A DNA stretch of 64,000 nt from Capronia americana (taxonomy: Eukaryota > Ascomycota > Eurotiomycetes > Chaetothyriales > Herpotrichiellaceae), in assembly GCA_016110215.1 (NCBI GenBank), contig JADWQD010000002.1:1674001-1738000 (forward strand), in the 5' to 3' direction. Under the pieces are notes generated by a model that was not told the origin of the DNA, searched no databases, and saw nothing but the letters and a program-made list of their open reading frames with translations. Positions 1 through 9,833 of this stretch are shown in pieces. The position numbers were made by a program, and so were the translations under genes. The first letter of the stretch is position 1. Each line of letters opens with the position of its first letter.

Positions 1-435
1 AAACAAATTCTGCTATACATCGCCTGGCTGCGCACGATAATAGTGTTACGAGTCTGCAGTTTGATGATAACCGAATCTTGAGCGGTGGCAGCGACGGGCG
101 TGTCAAGGTCTGGAGTGTTGAGACCGGCCAATTGGTTCGCGAGCTCAGCCAACCTGCCGAAGCCGTCTGGAGAGTTGCTTTCGAAGAGGAGAAGGCTGTA
201 ATTATGGCAAGCCGGTCAAATCGGACTGTGATGGAGGTAGGCGGTTCAGCTCCCGGGTCCTGCGTATCGATACTGACTTCTACAGGTCTGGTCATTCTCC
301 CCTCCAGACGAACAGATCGATCGCCGCTCAGAAAGCCCTCTGAGTTTGCCGGAACAACCACCGCCGGTAGACGACGAAGAAGCGACCCAATTTCATCAGG
401 AGATCGACATGGACGCGAATATGAGCGATGCCTAG
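1..435 (+). CDS. F-box/WD40 repeat protein, Cdc4-type, C-terminal part
   Basis: Partial gene entering from the left edge. The frame opens at base 3. Exon 3-236 joins exon 286-435 across a 49-bp intron (GTAGGC...CTACAG), and the stop is at 433-435. The translation carries a final WD40 repeat with SGGSDGRVKVWSVETGQLVR, followed by AEAVWRVAFEEEKAVIMASR, and ends in an acidic tail (QEIDMDANMSDA). This segment resembles the last blades of fungal Cdc4/SconB-type F-box proteins, which are substrate receptors of SCF ubiquitin ligases. The F-box itself would lie outside the window, so the exact orthologue is inferred. Splicing is supported because the unspliced frame loses the WSFSPP continuation. Confidence 0.8.
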
Positions 436-1770
436 CAGACCACCGCACACAGAAGAGGTGATTCCACACGGAGCAACCCAATGCTGGCAGATCAGACAGC
501 CTCACCACTGATCGCCCGGACCACAAAGGCAAACCCATTACGACCTCTCGAGATTGCCTATGCAGAAGAACAACTTCCCTCAGCAGAACTCGCCGGCCCT
601 GTATGTTCTTGAAAGGTGATTCCTCCCAGCCGGAAAGTACTGAGCCGAGAAGACGACCAGATGGGGATGATGGATAGATTTTGTCACAGAATCGCGCGAC
701 TCCTCAGGGTGTCGTCACGCAGGGATTGACATCCGGACATCAATATCGCAATATACCCAGGTATATTTTATTCTTCATGCATAGCGTTGGAGCAGGGAGC
801 ATGGCTTTACGGCGGTATGACTCGATCTACCTCATGGATATTATTGGTATTGTTATTGGACGATACACTTGGTCCGCATGAAGTAGCCTTGAGTGCTCGA
901 CTCTATCCCTTGAAAGGGGCAAAATGAAGCGATATTCTCATACAGTGCGCCGTCACCAGTCTCATCTGCATGATCGAGTCCTCCTTTCGCCCTGTCGCTT
1001 CACTTGGGTGTCAGTCACAGGGTGCCGGGTCAAGCTCTGCTTTTCCCCAAGTGGTACAGATTGGTGACAAGAACTGGCGCCCAAAAATCTGCGTGTACAG
1101 TACCTCCGGCAGGAGGACATCCCGTTCAACGAGGCAACCTCACGAGCTGAGGCCGAAGGAGCTACTGTTTCCCCGGAGTTATTATGATCGCTACAAACGC
1201 AATCCACCCAGGCAGGCATTATGATGTTGTCCCATCGGCATCGAGTCAGTCAAGGTCGGTCTACCTATGTGTCTAGACTTCGTTCTATCTTGCATGTCCT
1301 GAGACGTTTATCTGTGCCATGAAAAGCCTGTCCGTGTCCTTGTCCGTGTCAGTGTCCGAGTCCATGCCAGCAAGTGGGCTGAAACCACGCAATTCCTCTT
1401 GCAGTCCCGATTCCGCAACCTGACCCTCAGACGCCGGCCGTATCTGGGTAATGCATTTGTTTGGGCAAAGGGCCTTTCTCGTCGTGAAGTCTCCTGCGCC
1501 GAAAGAGAAGCTCATTAGAGCTGATTACATATGGGAGCCTCGACGACCATAGCCTCCCCGGCATCTGGACAGATTGGAAGCTTTGGCCCCAAAGGGTTGG
1601 TGTATCCGCGCTTTCCGTTCTTTGTTCTTTTGCGATTGGGATGAGATGTCAGTCTTCGAGTAGCTGGTGGACCGGAGGCAGATCCACGGAACCTCGTCAG
1701 TGGCAGTGGTCGCTGTTTGAAATTCAGGCTGGTGCCCGCGGTTGCGCCTTCCACCCGGTACTCGGTTCGA
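436..1770. other. Intergenic region with a GTCC-rich hexamer repeat
   Basis: This region lies between two genes whose 3' ends face each other (WD40 on +, carrier on -), so it should hold both 3' UTRs. No open frame here looks like protein. The only clear structure is a degenerate hexamer tract at about 1329-1366 (repeats of GTCCGT/GTCCTT/GTCCGA). A short plus-strand frame at 481-612 ending at a GTATGT is not supported by a matching acceptor. Confidence 0.5.
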
Positions 1771-3016
1771 TTAGTGGCCGCCTGTCGTTGGCAGACCAAG
1801 ATATACCTTGAAAGAGTCGTAGCTACAGTGGCAAAGTCCTCGTCAGTAAACGGTTCGCCTAATTGGTGGAGAGAGGACCGCTCAGAAGGAATACATACAT
1901 CAGCCATTGGAAGCCGGTCAACGTGCCAATCATGACGATCCTGACGGGGAGACCGTTCCACAGGCCCGAGAAGCCGATGTTCCTGTAGATTCTGGCCATG
2001 GCGCTGCCCGCGCCCTCGCCAGCTAAAGGACAAGTGTCAGCGTGAGTATTTAGATTCCCCCCTCTCAAAAAGCAACAAACAACAGGAGGCGGATGCCGGT
2101 CCTCAGGAGTAGGACGTACCTTTGCGGTCCGAGTTCAACTTGCTGACCATGACGTCCGCAGGGTGGCTGACCACGGCACAGGCAATGCCAGCAATATATC
2201 CGGCTGAGAAACTCACGGCCGTCTGCTGCAGACTGTTGTAGCTCTCCTTTGGCTTGCCGAGCTGCTTGTAGATGACCTTGACGGTCTCCTCGAAGGTCGC
2301 GAACTTGCACATGGTGTAGGGGATCTGACGGCCCCAAAGGGGGTACAGCCCTTTATACAGGCCGGCGATGCCCTCCTTGTCGACAATCTTGCTCCAGCCT
2401 TCGCGCAGGTTGTTGGCGTACGGCGGGAGGGTGGTCTGCATGCGCACTTTGATCGCCTCCCACGGGCAGAGCAGCATATCGGCGATGAACTCGGCACTCG
2501 CGCTCGCGGCCAGGTACACCAGCGTGCGGTTGCTGTTAGGGAACAGGTTGTCGCCGTACTGGTGCTTGAAGATCTCGTAGAAGCCGTACTTCCCCAGCCC
2601 CTGGAACGAATACCCCACAAACGTGGGCGTCCAGCCGAAGAACACGCCGCGCAGGCCCTCTTTTGCATAGATGGAGCTCCAGCCTTGGAAGTTCGACTTG
2701 TAGATTCCCGGCACGACTTGACGGCGGGTCTTGACGAGATCCAGCGGCGTGACGAGCGTGTGGGTGGGGCCGCATGCCACGACGCCGCCCAGCATGCATG
2801 CTGCGAAGTATTTCGTCTGTGTGGTAGAAGAAGAGGGGGGAACATGTTAGCCTGTTGGTCTGCCTTGGAAGAAATCACTTGTCCCTCTCTGCCAAAACCC
2901 GAGCCTACTGGGTTGCGAGGAAGACGTACCGAGTTGGGTTCAATCTTGCCGAAGGGGTATGTTTTGAGCACGTCCGCGGACGGCGGTTTTAGACCGGTTG
3001 ATGAGGTCGACGACAT
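1771..3016 (-). CDS. pic2: Mitochondrial phosphate/copper carrier, PIC2/MIR1 family
   Basis: Mitochondrial inner-membrane carrier (SLC25). Four exons on the minus strand: 3016-2930, 2816-2120, 2022-1899 and 1822-1771, giving 319 residues; introns are 113, 97 and 76 bp. The three carrier repeats each show the Px[DE]xx[KR]-type signature: TPLDLVKTR, CPWEAIKVR and HPADVMVSK. Segments such as PLWGRQIPYTMCKF, SHPADVMVSKLN and the end YDSFKVYLGLPTTGG match the PIC2 branch better than MIR1. Yeast Pic2 moves phosphate and copper across the inner membrane; which substrate dominates here cannot be told from sequence. The ATG at 3016 gives a short hydrophilic N-terminus (MSSTSSTGLKPPSADVL) and a clean first intron at phase 0. 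The length is normal for the family. Confidence 0.93.
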
Positions 3017-3086
3017 TTGTGCTGACTAGGTGAGAAGGTTTGCCTCGCGCAAAGGCGCCACACTAGATTCCTTCGCGCTGTGATGC

Positions 3087-3104
3087 GCTGCTGCTGCTGC
3101 TGCT
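3087..3104. repeat. (GCT)6 microsatellite
   Basis: Six uninterrupted trinucleotide units in the carrier upstream region. A simple repeat without evident function. Confidence 0.85.
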
Positions 3105-3625
3105 TTGGGAGTACTCGAGTGCGTGCTGGACGCAGTAGATAATACGAATTGAGCAAGCACGAGTGTTATGAAGCTCCAGCGAATAGCACCAAGGAGGAGT
3201 CGAGATTGGAGATGCCCTGATCGACGAGCGAGCTTACGAGTTTCAGCACAGTGGGAGGAAAAAAGAAGGAACAACCGTCACCGATCAGGACGACGTCAGG
3301 TGTAAATAAAGAGTTGCGAGCATGAGCCGACACGCAAGCTCGTCTCCATGTCCTCGTAGTAGATATGGCTCATGGTACCCGCGTCTGCCGCAGGAGCCGT
3401 GATAGCGACTTACAGCACGGGTCCTTGTGCAGATCTGGAGCGCGAGATCTGAGCGACATGATTGCTTGGAAGATGCGTGCATGGGCATCACAGGCATGAG
3501 AATCTTGGTCCAGCGCTGCCCGAAACAATCGATAGCCGGCGAATCCGGGCGGGGATCCTGACATCATGGCGCTACAAAGCTTAGCAGGGCAAGCCAGGAC
3601 TAGTTACGGGCTAGGGCTTCCTAGG

Positions 3626-3655
3626 CTAGGCACAGCTAGGCACAGCTAGACACAG
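3626..3655. repeat. Three tandem 10-bp units (CTAGGCACAG)
   Basis: Units at 3626-3635 and 3636-3645 are identical; the third (3646-3655) is CTAGACACAG. The array is immediately preceded by an inverted pair CTAGG (3611-3615) / CCTAG (3620-3624). The 10-bp period places each copy on the same face of the helix, as clustered protein-binding sites often do, but it may be a chance microsatellite. Confidence 0.7.
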
Positions 3656-3827
3656 CTGGACTATCAGCTGCTTATTCATCGGGTGCACGCAGCTCACTCA
3701 GCCAACCAATAAATTCATCTTGCTCCTCTTCGAGAATGGCACCGACGGGTGAGGGTAAAGTCTATGACTGCTATATATGAACTGGCCTGCCCGACCCGCA
3801 GATAAGTTCGACAAGGAAAGCCGGTCG

Positions 3828-6539
3828 CTATGCCATTCCAAATGGGTTCGACGCCGCAAATGCACCTGTATTATGACTTTCAGGCGGGAACAGTTGGTCC
3901 CATTCGTTCTGCAGCAACGTGTTAGCCAGTCCAACCGTCCAAAAGCAAGCACGCAAGCACGCTGCACTTACCCAGTCAATGTCTAGCATGACGGAATCGC
4001 TTCGGCTGTTGTTCTGTAGCTGCGGAATATTGATCTGGTCACTCGGGAAGCCCGAGTTGAGACCAAAGGGACTGCCGCCCCCCGAAGACGATTGTCGGCT
4101 CTGGACTGACCGCATGGCTGGGACAGGCGGGGAAGGATGGGGTGCCGGCCCCAGGACCATCCGCCAGCTGACTTGGTCGGTTGTGATCAGAGGAGGCCAC
4201 GATTCATTCGTACCAGAGTCACTCGGACTATGGAAGTCTATCTGCTGCGCTGGCGAGGTTTGGTTCGTGTCCGTACTTGATGTCCTTTGTTGCGCCGGTG
4301 ATTGCAGGGGAGACGGTTGTGGTGCCGGTGGTGAGGCCTGAACCCGCGAGTTGGCCAAATGCCCAAACGGCCCTGCGTTCCCCTGTGGCAGGTATTTGGT
4401 GTCCACGTACATTGTTGCCGGAGTGTCAAAACTCCATGATTGATCCGTGGAATACCGCACATCACTGGCTCCGGCATCCGATTGTGACGACGTCGTGGTG
4501 GGCTCGACGCGTGAGATGTCGCCTTGGTCCTTGGCCTTCCCTGTGGATCCGGAGACTTTACGCAGACCATCTTTCATGCTGACCGGAATTCTGATTCTGC
4601 GCAAGTCTCGATAAACCGCCGTTCGATCTCTGACTGCTGTGATAATCGCCCTGGCTCTTTGCGTCCGCGACAGCGATAGATCCGGCTCGAACACGAAATC
4701 GATGACATTCCAGATTCGCTCAGAGTTTGGCAGGTTTGGATGTTGGTGGATCACCGAAAGCAGAAGGAATGCGATGTGCCATTGCTGGTACGCGCCATTA
4801 TACCACTTCCATTTCTTCAGCTCGGGTATTCGTTCCATCGCCACCGCGTTCTCCATGGAGTGCAGACCGCTCTGGATTGTCAGGTTTGAAAGCCGTTCAG
4901 GCACTTTTTGGGAAGGGTTGTTCAGGTATCGGTGAAGGACCATGACGTACAGGCGTTGGATCATCAGATTCATGAGCAACTGTGCGTACTTCTGTATAGG
5001 GACTTCAAAATCCAAGATTGGCCTGTACTTGGCCTCCATGGCTTTGCGAAAGCTTTCGATCTTGCTCAGGACATGGGTCAACGACGCCTTCTTCTTCTCC
5101 ATCCGGATGCGATCGTACCAGATGACTCGTTGCATCTCTGTACATTCGAAATGTATACGTGACATGGTCATATCTGTCCACTTGGTCTTTGCTTCTTGGG
5201 GCTTTGCGAGGAGCAAGTCGTTGTCGTCGATGTTGAGCGGAAACTTGGTGTCATAGTCCTCACGCTTGACCCCTGGCCGCGGACCCTGCGACTCGCACGT
5301 CCGAAAGTCAAGGAAGCACAGTTGAAACCAGACTATGCGTCGGACATGGCACTCCACCGGAGAGAGACCGTAAACTTCTTCGGGATCGCGATGCAGGCCC
5401 ATACATTCACCGAGACGAACAGCCATGCCCACTATGACAGAGTGCGCTCGAGAAAGCTGATCTCGACACATGGGGACGAGGTAGATCACGAGCGCCTGCA
5501 AGGTCTCAAGCTTCGAGGCTCTCAGAAATTGTGCCTTGCTCAGTGCCACCTCGGTCCCGGTCTGGAAGTTCCCGAGGATGGTGCTCTTCGGTCGAGCGAA
5601 GATGGCAGTGACGTCTTGCTCGGCCATGCTCGCCACGGCCGAGAATAGTACGGCCAGGACGAGGGATTGTTGCCACGCAGGAGGCTCTAGTCCTGCGAGC
5701 ACCGAAGTCCAGAAATTGTCGTAATGCAGCTGAAAACTTGGCCAGTGAACAACTCGAGCGATGAAGTGCACGTTGTCAAAATAATTGCGGGCCAGAATAT
5801 CAGCCGCGGCTTTCGCTGGTAGGAAGTTGAGAAGGGACCTCTTGCTGCCCACATCCCCGAATACGAACCCCGAGCCTGGTGCAATGTACGAAGGGCCAGG
5901 AGCTAGGAAATCGGTGGTATGGTCCGGTAATTGGGGGATTGCTGAGAGCTTTTCGTCGGCCGTTCGATAGTCGTTGGCCGGCTCGGCGAGCTGGATGTCC
6001 ATTTCCTCGTGGAGTCGGGGGCGGAAGAAGCCACCAAGTCGTTCGGTCAAGCGCATCTTTCCAATCTTGATCCCTAGGTCGAGGACGTCGTCATTGGCAT
6101 CGTCTTCGTAAGAAGCATCGATGACGGCCAACGGCGTTGGCTCCAGGCCCTTTTCGTCTTCGGGCACGGCGGCCTCATTGTCGGAACTGCTGTCTTCGCC
6201 GCCAGGAAGGTCGGCGGAAGTCCGCCGCTGCGAATTCAGCGAAGAGGTCGAGATGGTTTTTCCTTCCTTGCGCGCAACGTCTTGCTCAAGTACGCGCTCA
6301 AGCGAGCCCATCTTCTCCTTGATCTCATTGAGGCGCTGTTGCGAGACGGAGTCCAGCGCGGGGGCTAGGAAGAGACACTCCCGCGAGAACTTGCTGCAAT
6401 TAGTGCAAGGATGTAACTTATCGCATCTCAACTTTCGGCGCCGGCACTCCAGACACGAGGTAATCATGCGATTTCGACGTCGCACCCTGTTCTGGGCGGC
6501 ACTCCGCGACTTGTCGTCCGCGGACGCTGGGCTGTCCAT
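3828..6539 (-). CDS. Zn2Cys6 fungal-specific transcription factor
   Basis: Two exons, 6539-3972 and 3908-3828, giving 882 residues. The N-terminus carries a canonical zinc cluster C29-X2-C32-X6-C39-X5-C45-X2-C48-X6-C55, preceded by a basic stretch (RVRRRNR) and followed by a linker and a likely coiled coil (LNEIKEKMGSLERVLEQ). The middle region (about 250-560) has the look of the fungal_trans domain, including the stretch around FWTSVLAGLEPPAWQQ and MAVRLGECMGLHRDPE. The C-terminal third is rich in Ser, Pro and Gln, as activation regions are. The last intron (3909-3971) has GTAAGT, a GCTAAC branch and CTGCAG. It is 63 bp and contains no in-frame stop, so an unspliced transcript would encode 903 residues. 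It is expected to act in the nucleus on CGG-type sites; the target genes are unknown. Confidence 0.92.
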   Translation of the reverse strand: MDSPASADDKSRSAAQNRVRRRNRMITSCLECRRRKLRCDKLHPCTNCSKFSRECLFLAPALDSVSQQRLNEIKEKMGSLERVLEQDVARKEGKTISTSSLNSQRRTSADLPGGEDSSSDNEAAVPEDEKGLEPTPLAVIDASYEDDANDDVLDLGIKIGKMRLTERLGGFFRPRLHEEMDIQLAEPANDYRTADEKLSAIPQLPDHTTDFLAPGPSYIAPGSGFVFGDVGSKRSLLNFLPAKAAADILARNYFDNVHFIARVVHWPSFQLHYDNFWTSVLAGLEPPAWQQSLVLAVLFSAVASMAEQDVTAIFARPKSTILGNFQTGTEVALSKAQFLRASKLETLQALVIYLVPMCRDQLSRAHSVIVGMAVRLGECMGLHRDPEEVYGLSPVECHVRRIVWFQLCFLDFRTCESQGPRPGVKREDYDTKFPLNIDDNDLLLAKPQEAKTKWTDMTMSRIHFECTEMQRVIWYDRIRMEKKKASLTHVLSKIESFRKAMEAKYRPILDFEVPIQKYAQLLMNLMIQRLYVMVLHRYLNNPSQKVPERLSNLTIQSGLHSMENAVAMERIPELKKWKWYNGAYQQWHIAFLLLSVIHQHPNLPNSERIWNVIDFVFEPDLSLSRTQRARAIITAVRDRTAVYRDLRRIRIPVSMKDGLRKVSGSTGKAKDQGDISRVEPTTTSSQSDAGASDVRYSTDQSWSFDTPATMYVDTKYLPQGNAGPFGHLANSRVQASPPAPQPSPLQSPAQQRTSSTDTNQTSPAQQIDFHSPSDSGTNESWPPLITTDQVSWRMVLGPAPHPSPPVPAMRSVQSRQSSSGGGSPFGLNSGFPSDQINIPQLQNNSRSDSVMLDIDWVSAACLRACFWTVGLANTLLQNEWDQLFPPESHNTGAFAASNPFGMA

Positions 6540-7621
6540 GGCGTCGAATTGTCGTGAAGCCCGCGATCGTGGTCAAGGTGGCAGCGGCAGATATAGCAGG
6601 ATTCCAGTGTCGCCTCAATGGTTGCGTAGTCTTCTCAAATCCAGCGGTGCGGTGGCGGGGCACGGGGTAAGACGGATCGCGACCCAATGCAGGCCAGATC
6701 GACACGCCCTTCGCAAATGGGGAGGCGACGCCGACTCGGATTGAGACAATATGTATGAGGAGCAAGAGGAACAACGTAGGGCTGAGGCGATTGCGGCGGG
6801 ACCTAGGAAGTCAGATGTCGGGCGAAGTCGATGAGTCGCATGAGAGGCTGCCTGGTAATCCCTGGGTAAGGCACGTGCAGGTACGCCAAAGATGTCAACC
6901 TCGACCTGCTTCTGCCGAAACCGAAAGCGACATGGTCTGACTGGCCGGTTGAATTCATACCCTCCAGCCGACGACTTTTTCTCTCCCAACTGCTCACGGC
7001 ACCGAAGCGGCAGGCGTGGACGGTGCTGACTCAGCCGCGCTAGCTCCCGCCCTTGGGAGCTTGACGGACGCGACATGTGCCTGTCTGAACAGCTCGGAGA
7101 CTCGCGCGAGGTATCGTCAGGGCCTGTCCAATGAGTCCCTCGTCGCTGGATCGCCAGCAGACAGCCCAGGCTGGTAAGACTGCTCTTCGGACGACGCCGT
7201 GCTGGCCGCACTTGCTCCCGGCCACAATGCGTGTGACGAGATGGATTCACATTCTTCGAGACATCACGTCGGACCCCCAACCTGTATAGGGTTTTCATAC
7301 ACGCAGTGGTCCATTTTAGAATGGCTGCGAAGTCGACTTTGGGCGGTGGGCATCCGTTCTCACGAATCTCTCACGGACGCAGGAGGTAAGCAGGGTTGAC
7401 GGAATCTACCCGATCTGTCTGGCCTTGCATCCTTCACCTCGGAGCCGTCTGACTCGGTCTCTCATCGACTACCCTGGAATATATATTCCATCGCGGAGCG
7501 TGCATCGTGGCTGTACCAACAGTAAGAAGATCCCCACGACTGGCAAGCCTGTTTCCTCCGCCATCCCACACCAAATATCGTCGGATATCGGAGTGTCTTG
7601 CTCCGCCAACTCGATTCTATT
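6540..7621. other. Divergent promoter region
   Basis: Shared upstream region of the zinc-cluster gene (-) and the five-exon gene (+). A 227-codon minus-strand frame (7298-6615) begins with ATG and ends 75 bp before the transcription-factor start. It is Arg/Ser rich and looks like leader sequence rather than protein. A perfect 16-bp palindrome lies at 7475-7490. Confidence 0.5.
7475..7490. promoter_or_regulatory. Perfect 16-bp palindrome TGGAATATATATTCCA
   Basis: Both halves are exact reverse complements with no spacer. It lies 131 bp before the ATG at 7622, where a dimeric regulator could bind. The identity of any binding protein is unknown, and an AT-rich palindrome this size can arise by chance. 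Confidence 0.4.
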
Positions 7622-8526
7622 ATGCCTGTCGCAACTGAGGTCGGACAGTTCAATCTTCTCTCCAGTGTTGACCTTACACAGCCTGACTCGCCGGCTATCC
7701 AGCACCTGCAAAAGGTGTTTCAGATTGTCAAGCAGGCGAAAGGATACGTGCGTGCTTACTGGGTGAGTCTATCTCCAAGTCTGATCACACACGTCTGATG
7801 TCGGAAGGGTGTTAAAGTTGGAAATCCGAGTACTCTGATCGTGCTAGTCGGTAAGGTCCAGGACAAGTCTTCCATCACCTTGAAGACGATCCATTTCCTC
7901 AGGTGCTGACAGGCGCAAGACTGGGAAGATGTCAAATACCACCAAGATCTTGTCAACAGTGAAGCCTTCAGAACCATGAGCGGTGAAATTGCCAATATAG
8001 TAGACTTCGAAGCCGGCCCACCACTCGTCGGTAAGTTCAGCGTATCCCTTGGGGCCGGAGGGAGGTGACTGAGTGGTCAGTCCATGCACATTTTACGCCC
8101 GATGCTATCAGTGCCCGCCAAGCTGCAATCACTTCCTTACACTCCTTCAAGTTGCCGGCTACGGCGAGCGAACAGCGGAAGTCGGCACTGGAAGATTCTT
8201 TTCTTCACCTCGCCAAATTCTGCGCCACGCAGACCTCCTGCACGGGGTACGCATGCGGCTGGGGTGAGTATTGGGAGGGCTTGGGTACTGGAAGGTGACT
8301 GACTAGACCACCAGTTCTGGAACCACTTCCGGACGCGGACGCACCCAGCGACCAAGTCATCACATTGACTGGCGTCTTCGGCTGGCGGAGCAAAGATGAC
8401 TTCGAAAAGGTCAAAGACCACCAGTCATTCGTGGAAGCGACAACGCAGATTTCCGCCATCACCCTGCCCCAGAAGGTGGAAGACTCCTTCCTGATTAAGC
8501 TGCACCAAGTTGATACTAGTCATTGA
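7622..8526 (+). CDS. Conserved-looking protein of unknown function, two ABM-like halves
   Basis: Five exons: 7622-7762, 7808-7850, 7920-8030, 8081-8263 and 8315-8526, giving 229 residues. All four introns have consensus ends (GTGAGT, GTAAGG, GTAAGT, GTGAGT) and the phases join cleanly. The protein lacks a signal peptide or membrane segment. It appears to hold two related halves: DWEDVKYHQDLVNSEAF in the first and GWRSKDDFEKVKDHQSFVEA in the second. This WxxxxDxxxxxxHxxF pattern resembles dimeric alpha/beta-barrel (antibiotic-biosynthesis-monooxygenase or stress-responsive) folds, in which tandem domains occur. That fold assignment is inference; no catalytic residue can be named. The ATG at 7622 is the first in frame of exon 1. 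Confidence 0.8.
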
Positions 8527-9833
8527 CTTGTGTGGAGGCTGTTTGGGGGAATGAAGAATTGCCAGAGCCACTAGTACTTCCACTTTTCCGTGGAGGGGTG
8601 GGAAGGTTTTGAGGCTTTTATCTTGCAACGCGTTCTGAGAGACGGCGATGTCACGTCGCAGTCCATCATGCTATTTTCCGCGAGCAACTTCACACTTTGC
8701 AGTTGTATCAGGATTAATTACGGGAAGAGATCAACCAAGGCAAAAGTTGGCGCAGAGATACAACGAAGGTCCGCGATCGCGTGGACACAATACATACTCG
8801 GTACTCGGTACGTACTGTCCGCTAGATTGAAATGATCGAGTGCGCCATCCTCGGTCGCATCCACTGTCTCTTTCTCTGCCACCTAGGACAAGCGAGGATT
8901 AGGCGAGATCGGGAGAAATTGGCCGCAGGGCTCTCATCCAATCACACAGCTGATACAGCACGCTTGTGAAGATTCACGAAGGTCTCCTTCTGGCCGTGGA
9001 GCTTTAGCTTGACGCCACACGCCCTCCAGTGTCGTCGCTTTCGTCAACAAACACCTGTTTGCCCTCTGATAAAGAGCAGTTGATTACTCCATCACCGCAG
9101 CAACCATAGACGGTCGATCTCGTCCCGACATTGAACGAGCAATACGCAATCCTCAGTCTGCCATCGTCCGCCAATTGGAAGCTGTCACAGACACTCCACG
9201 AGCAGCGGCGACGTCAAGCATGTTTGTGCATCTCTATCCAGAATTGGGGACTGTGGCGGTTGCTCCACACTTGCTGCGCGCAATATCGGCCATGTGCTCG
9301 CCAGGTGCTTGGAAACAGAGACTCGTTGAAAGCGATTCTCTCGGATGCGTGAAGCTGAGCCCTCGCGCACGCCCAGGATGCTTCAATTGTGGAAGCTCCC
9401 GCGATTACTTGAATACTCGGGACTGAAGTGTCTCCGTCAATTCGCGCCAGCTTCGTCGAACCGAGTCCGGACCTGGCGAGGTGTGGCTGGTCACAAGAAT
9501 CCTGCATGCTAAGAACAAGGATACAGCGCAGACGTCGACCGCCACGGTCCATGGCAACCTCGCCCCGGGATGCTTGGATTTAGAGTTCAGCCTCATTTCC
9601 AAGGGACGGTCATCGATGGTTTGTCTAAGTGTCTCAGAGCCCTGTTCCTCAAGGTGTTTCCTAGTGTGAGGTTCCAATGCGAAGGCTTGAGCATCGTGTA
9701 CAAAAGACTGAAACACCTCCGTTGATCGACATACGCTCGTGCTCTTCCCACTCCAGGGTTTTCGTGTCCTATTCCTCCTCTTATTGCATACACTTCCTTC
9801 CAGCACAGCCGCTCCTTATCTGTTACTCTCGAT
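8527..9833. other. Intergenic region, nothing recognised
   Basis: About 1.3 kb between two plus-strand genes. Open frames on either strand stay below about 135 codons and have no recognisable composition or motif. It presumably holds the 3' UTR of the upstream gene and the promoter of the DUF1996 gene. Confidence 0.5.

Larger units (their letters stand above)
3017..3827. other. Carrier promoter region and short repeats
   Basis: Upstream region of the carrier gene and downstream region of the zinc-cluster gene. It contains (GCT)6 at 3087-3104 and a CTAGG-rich tract around 3611-3655. A minus-strand GTAAGT at about 3413 could mark a 5'-UTR intron of the carrier transcript, but no protein-coding exon is supported. 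Confidence 0.45.
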
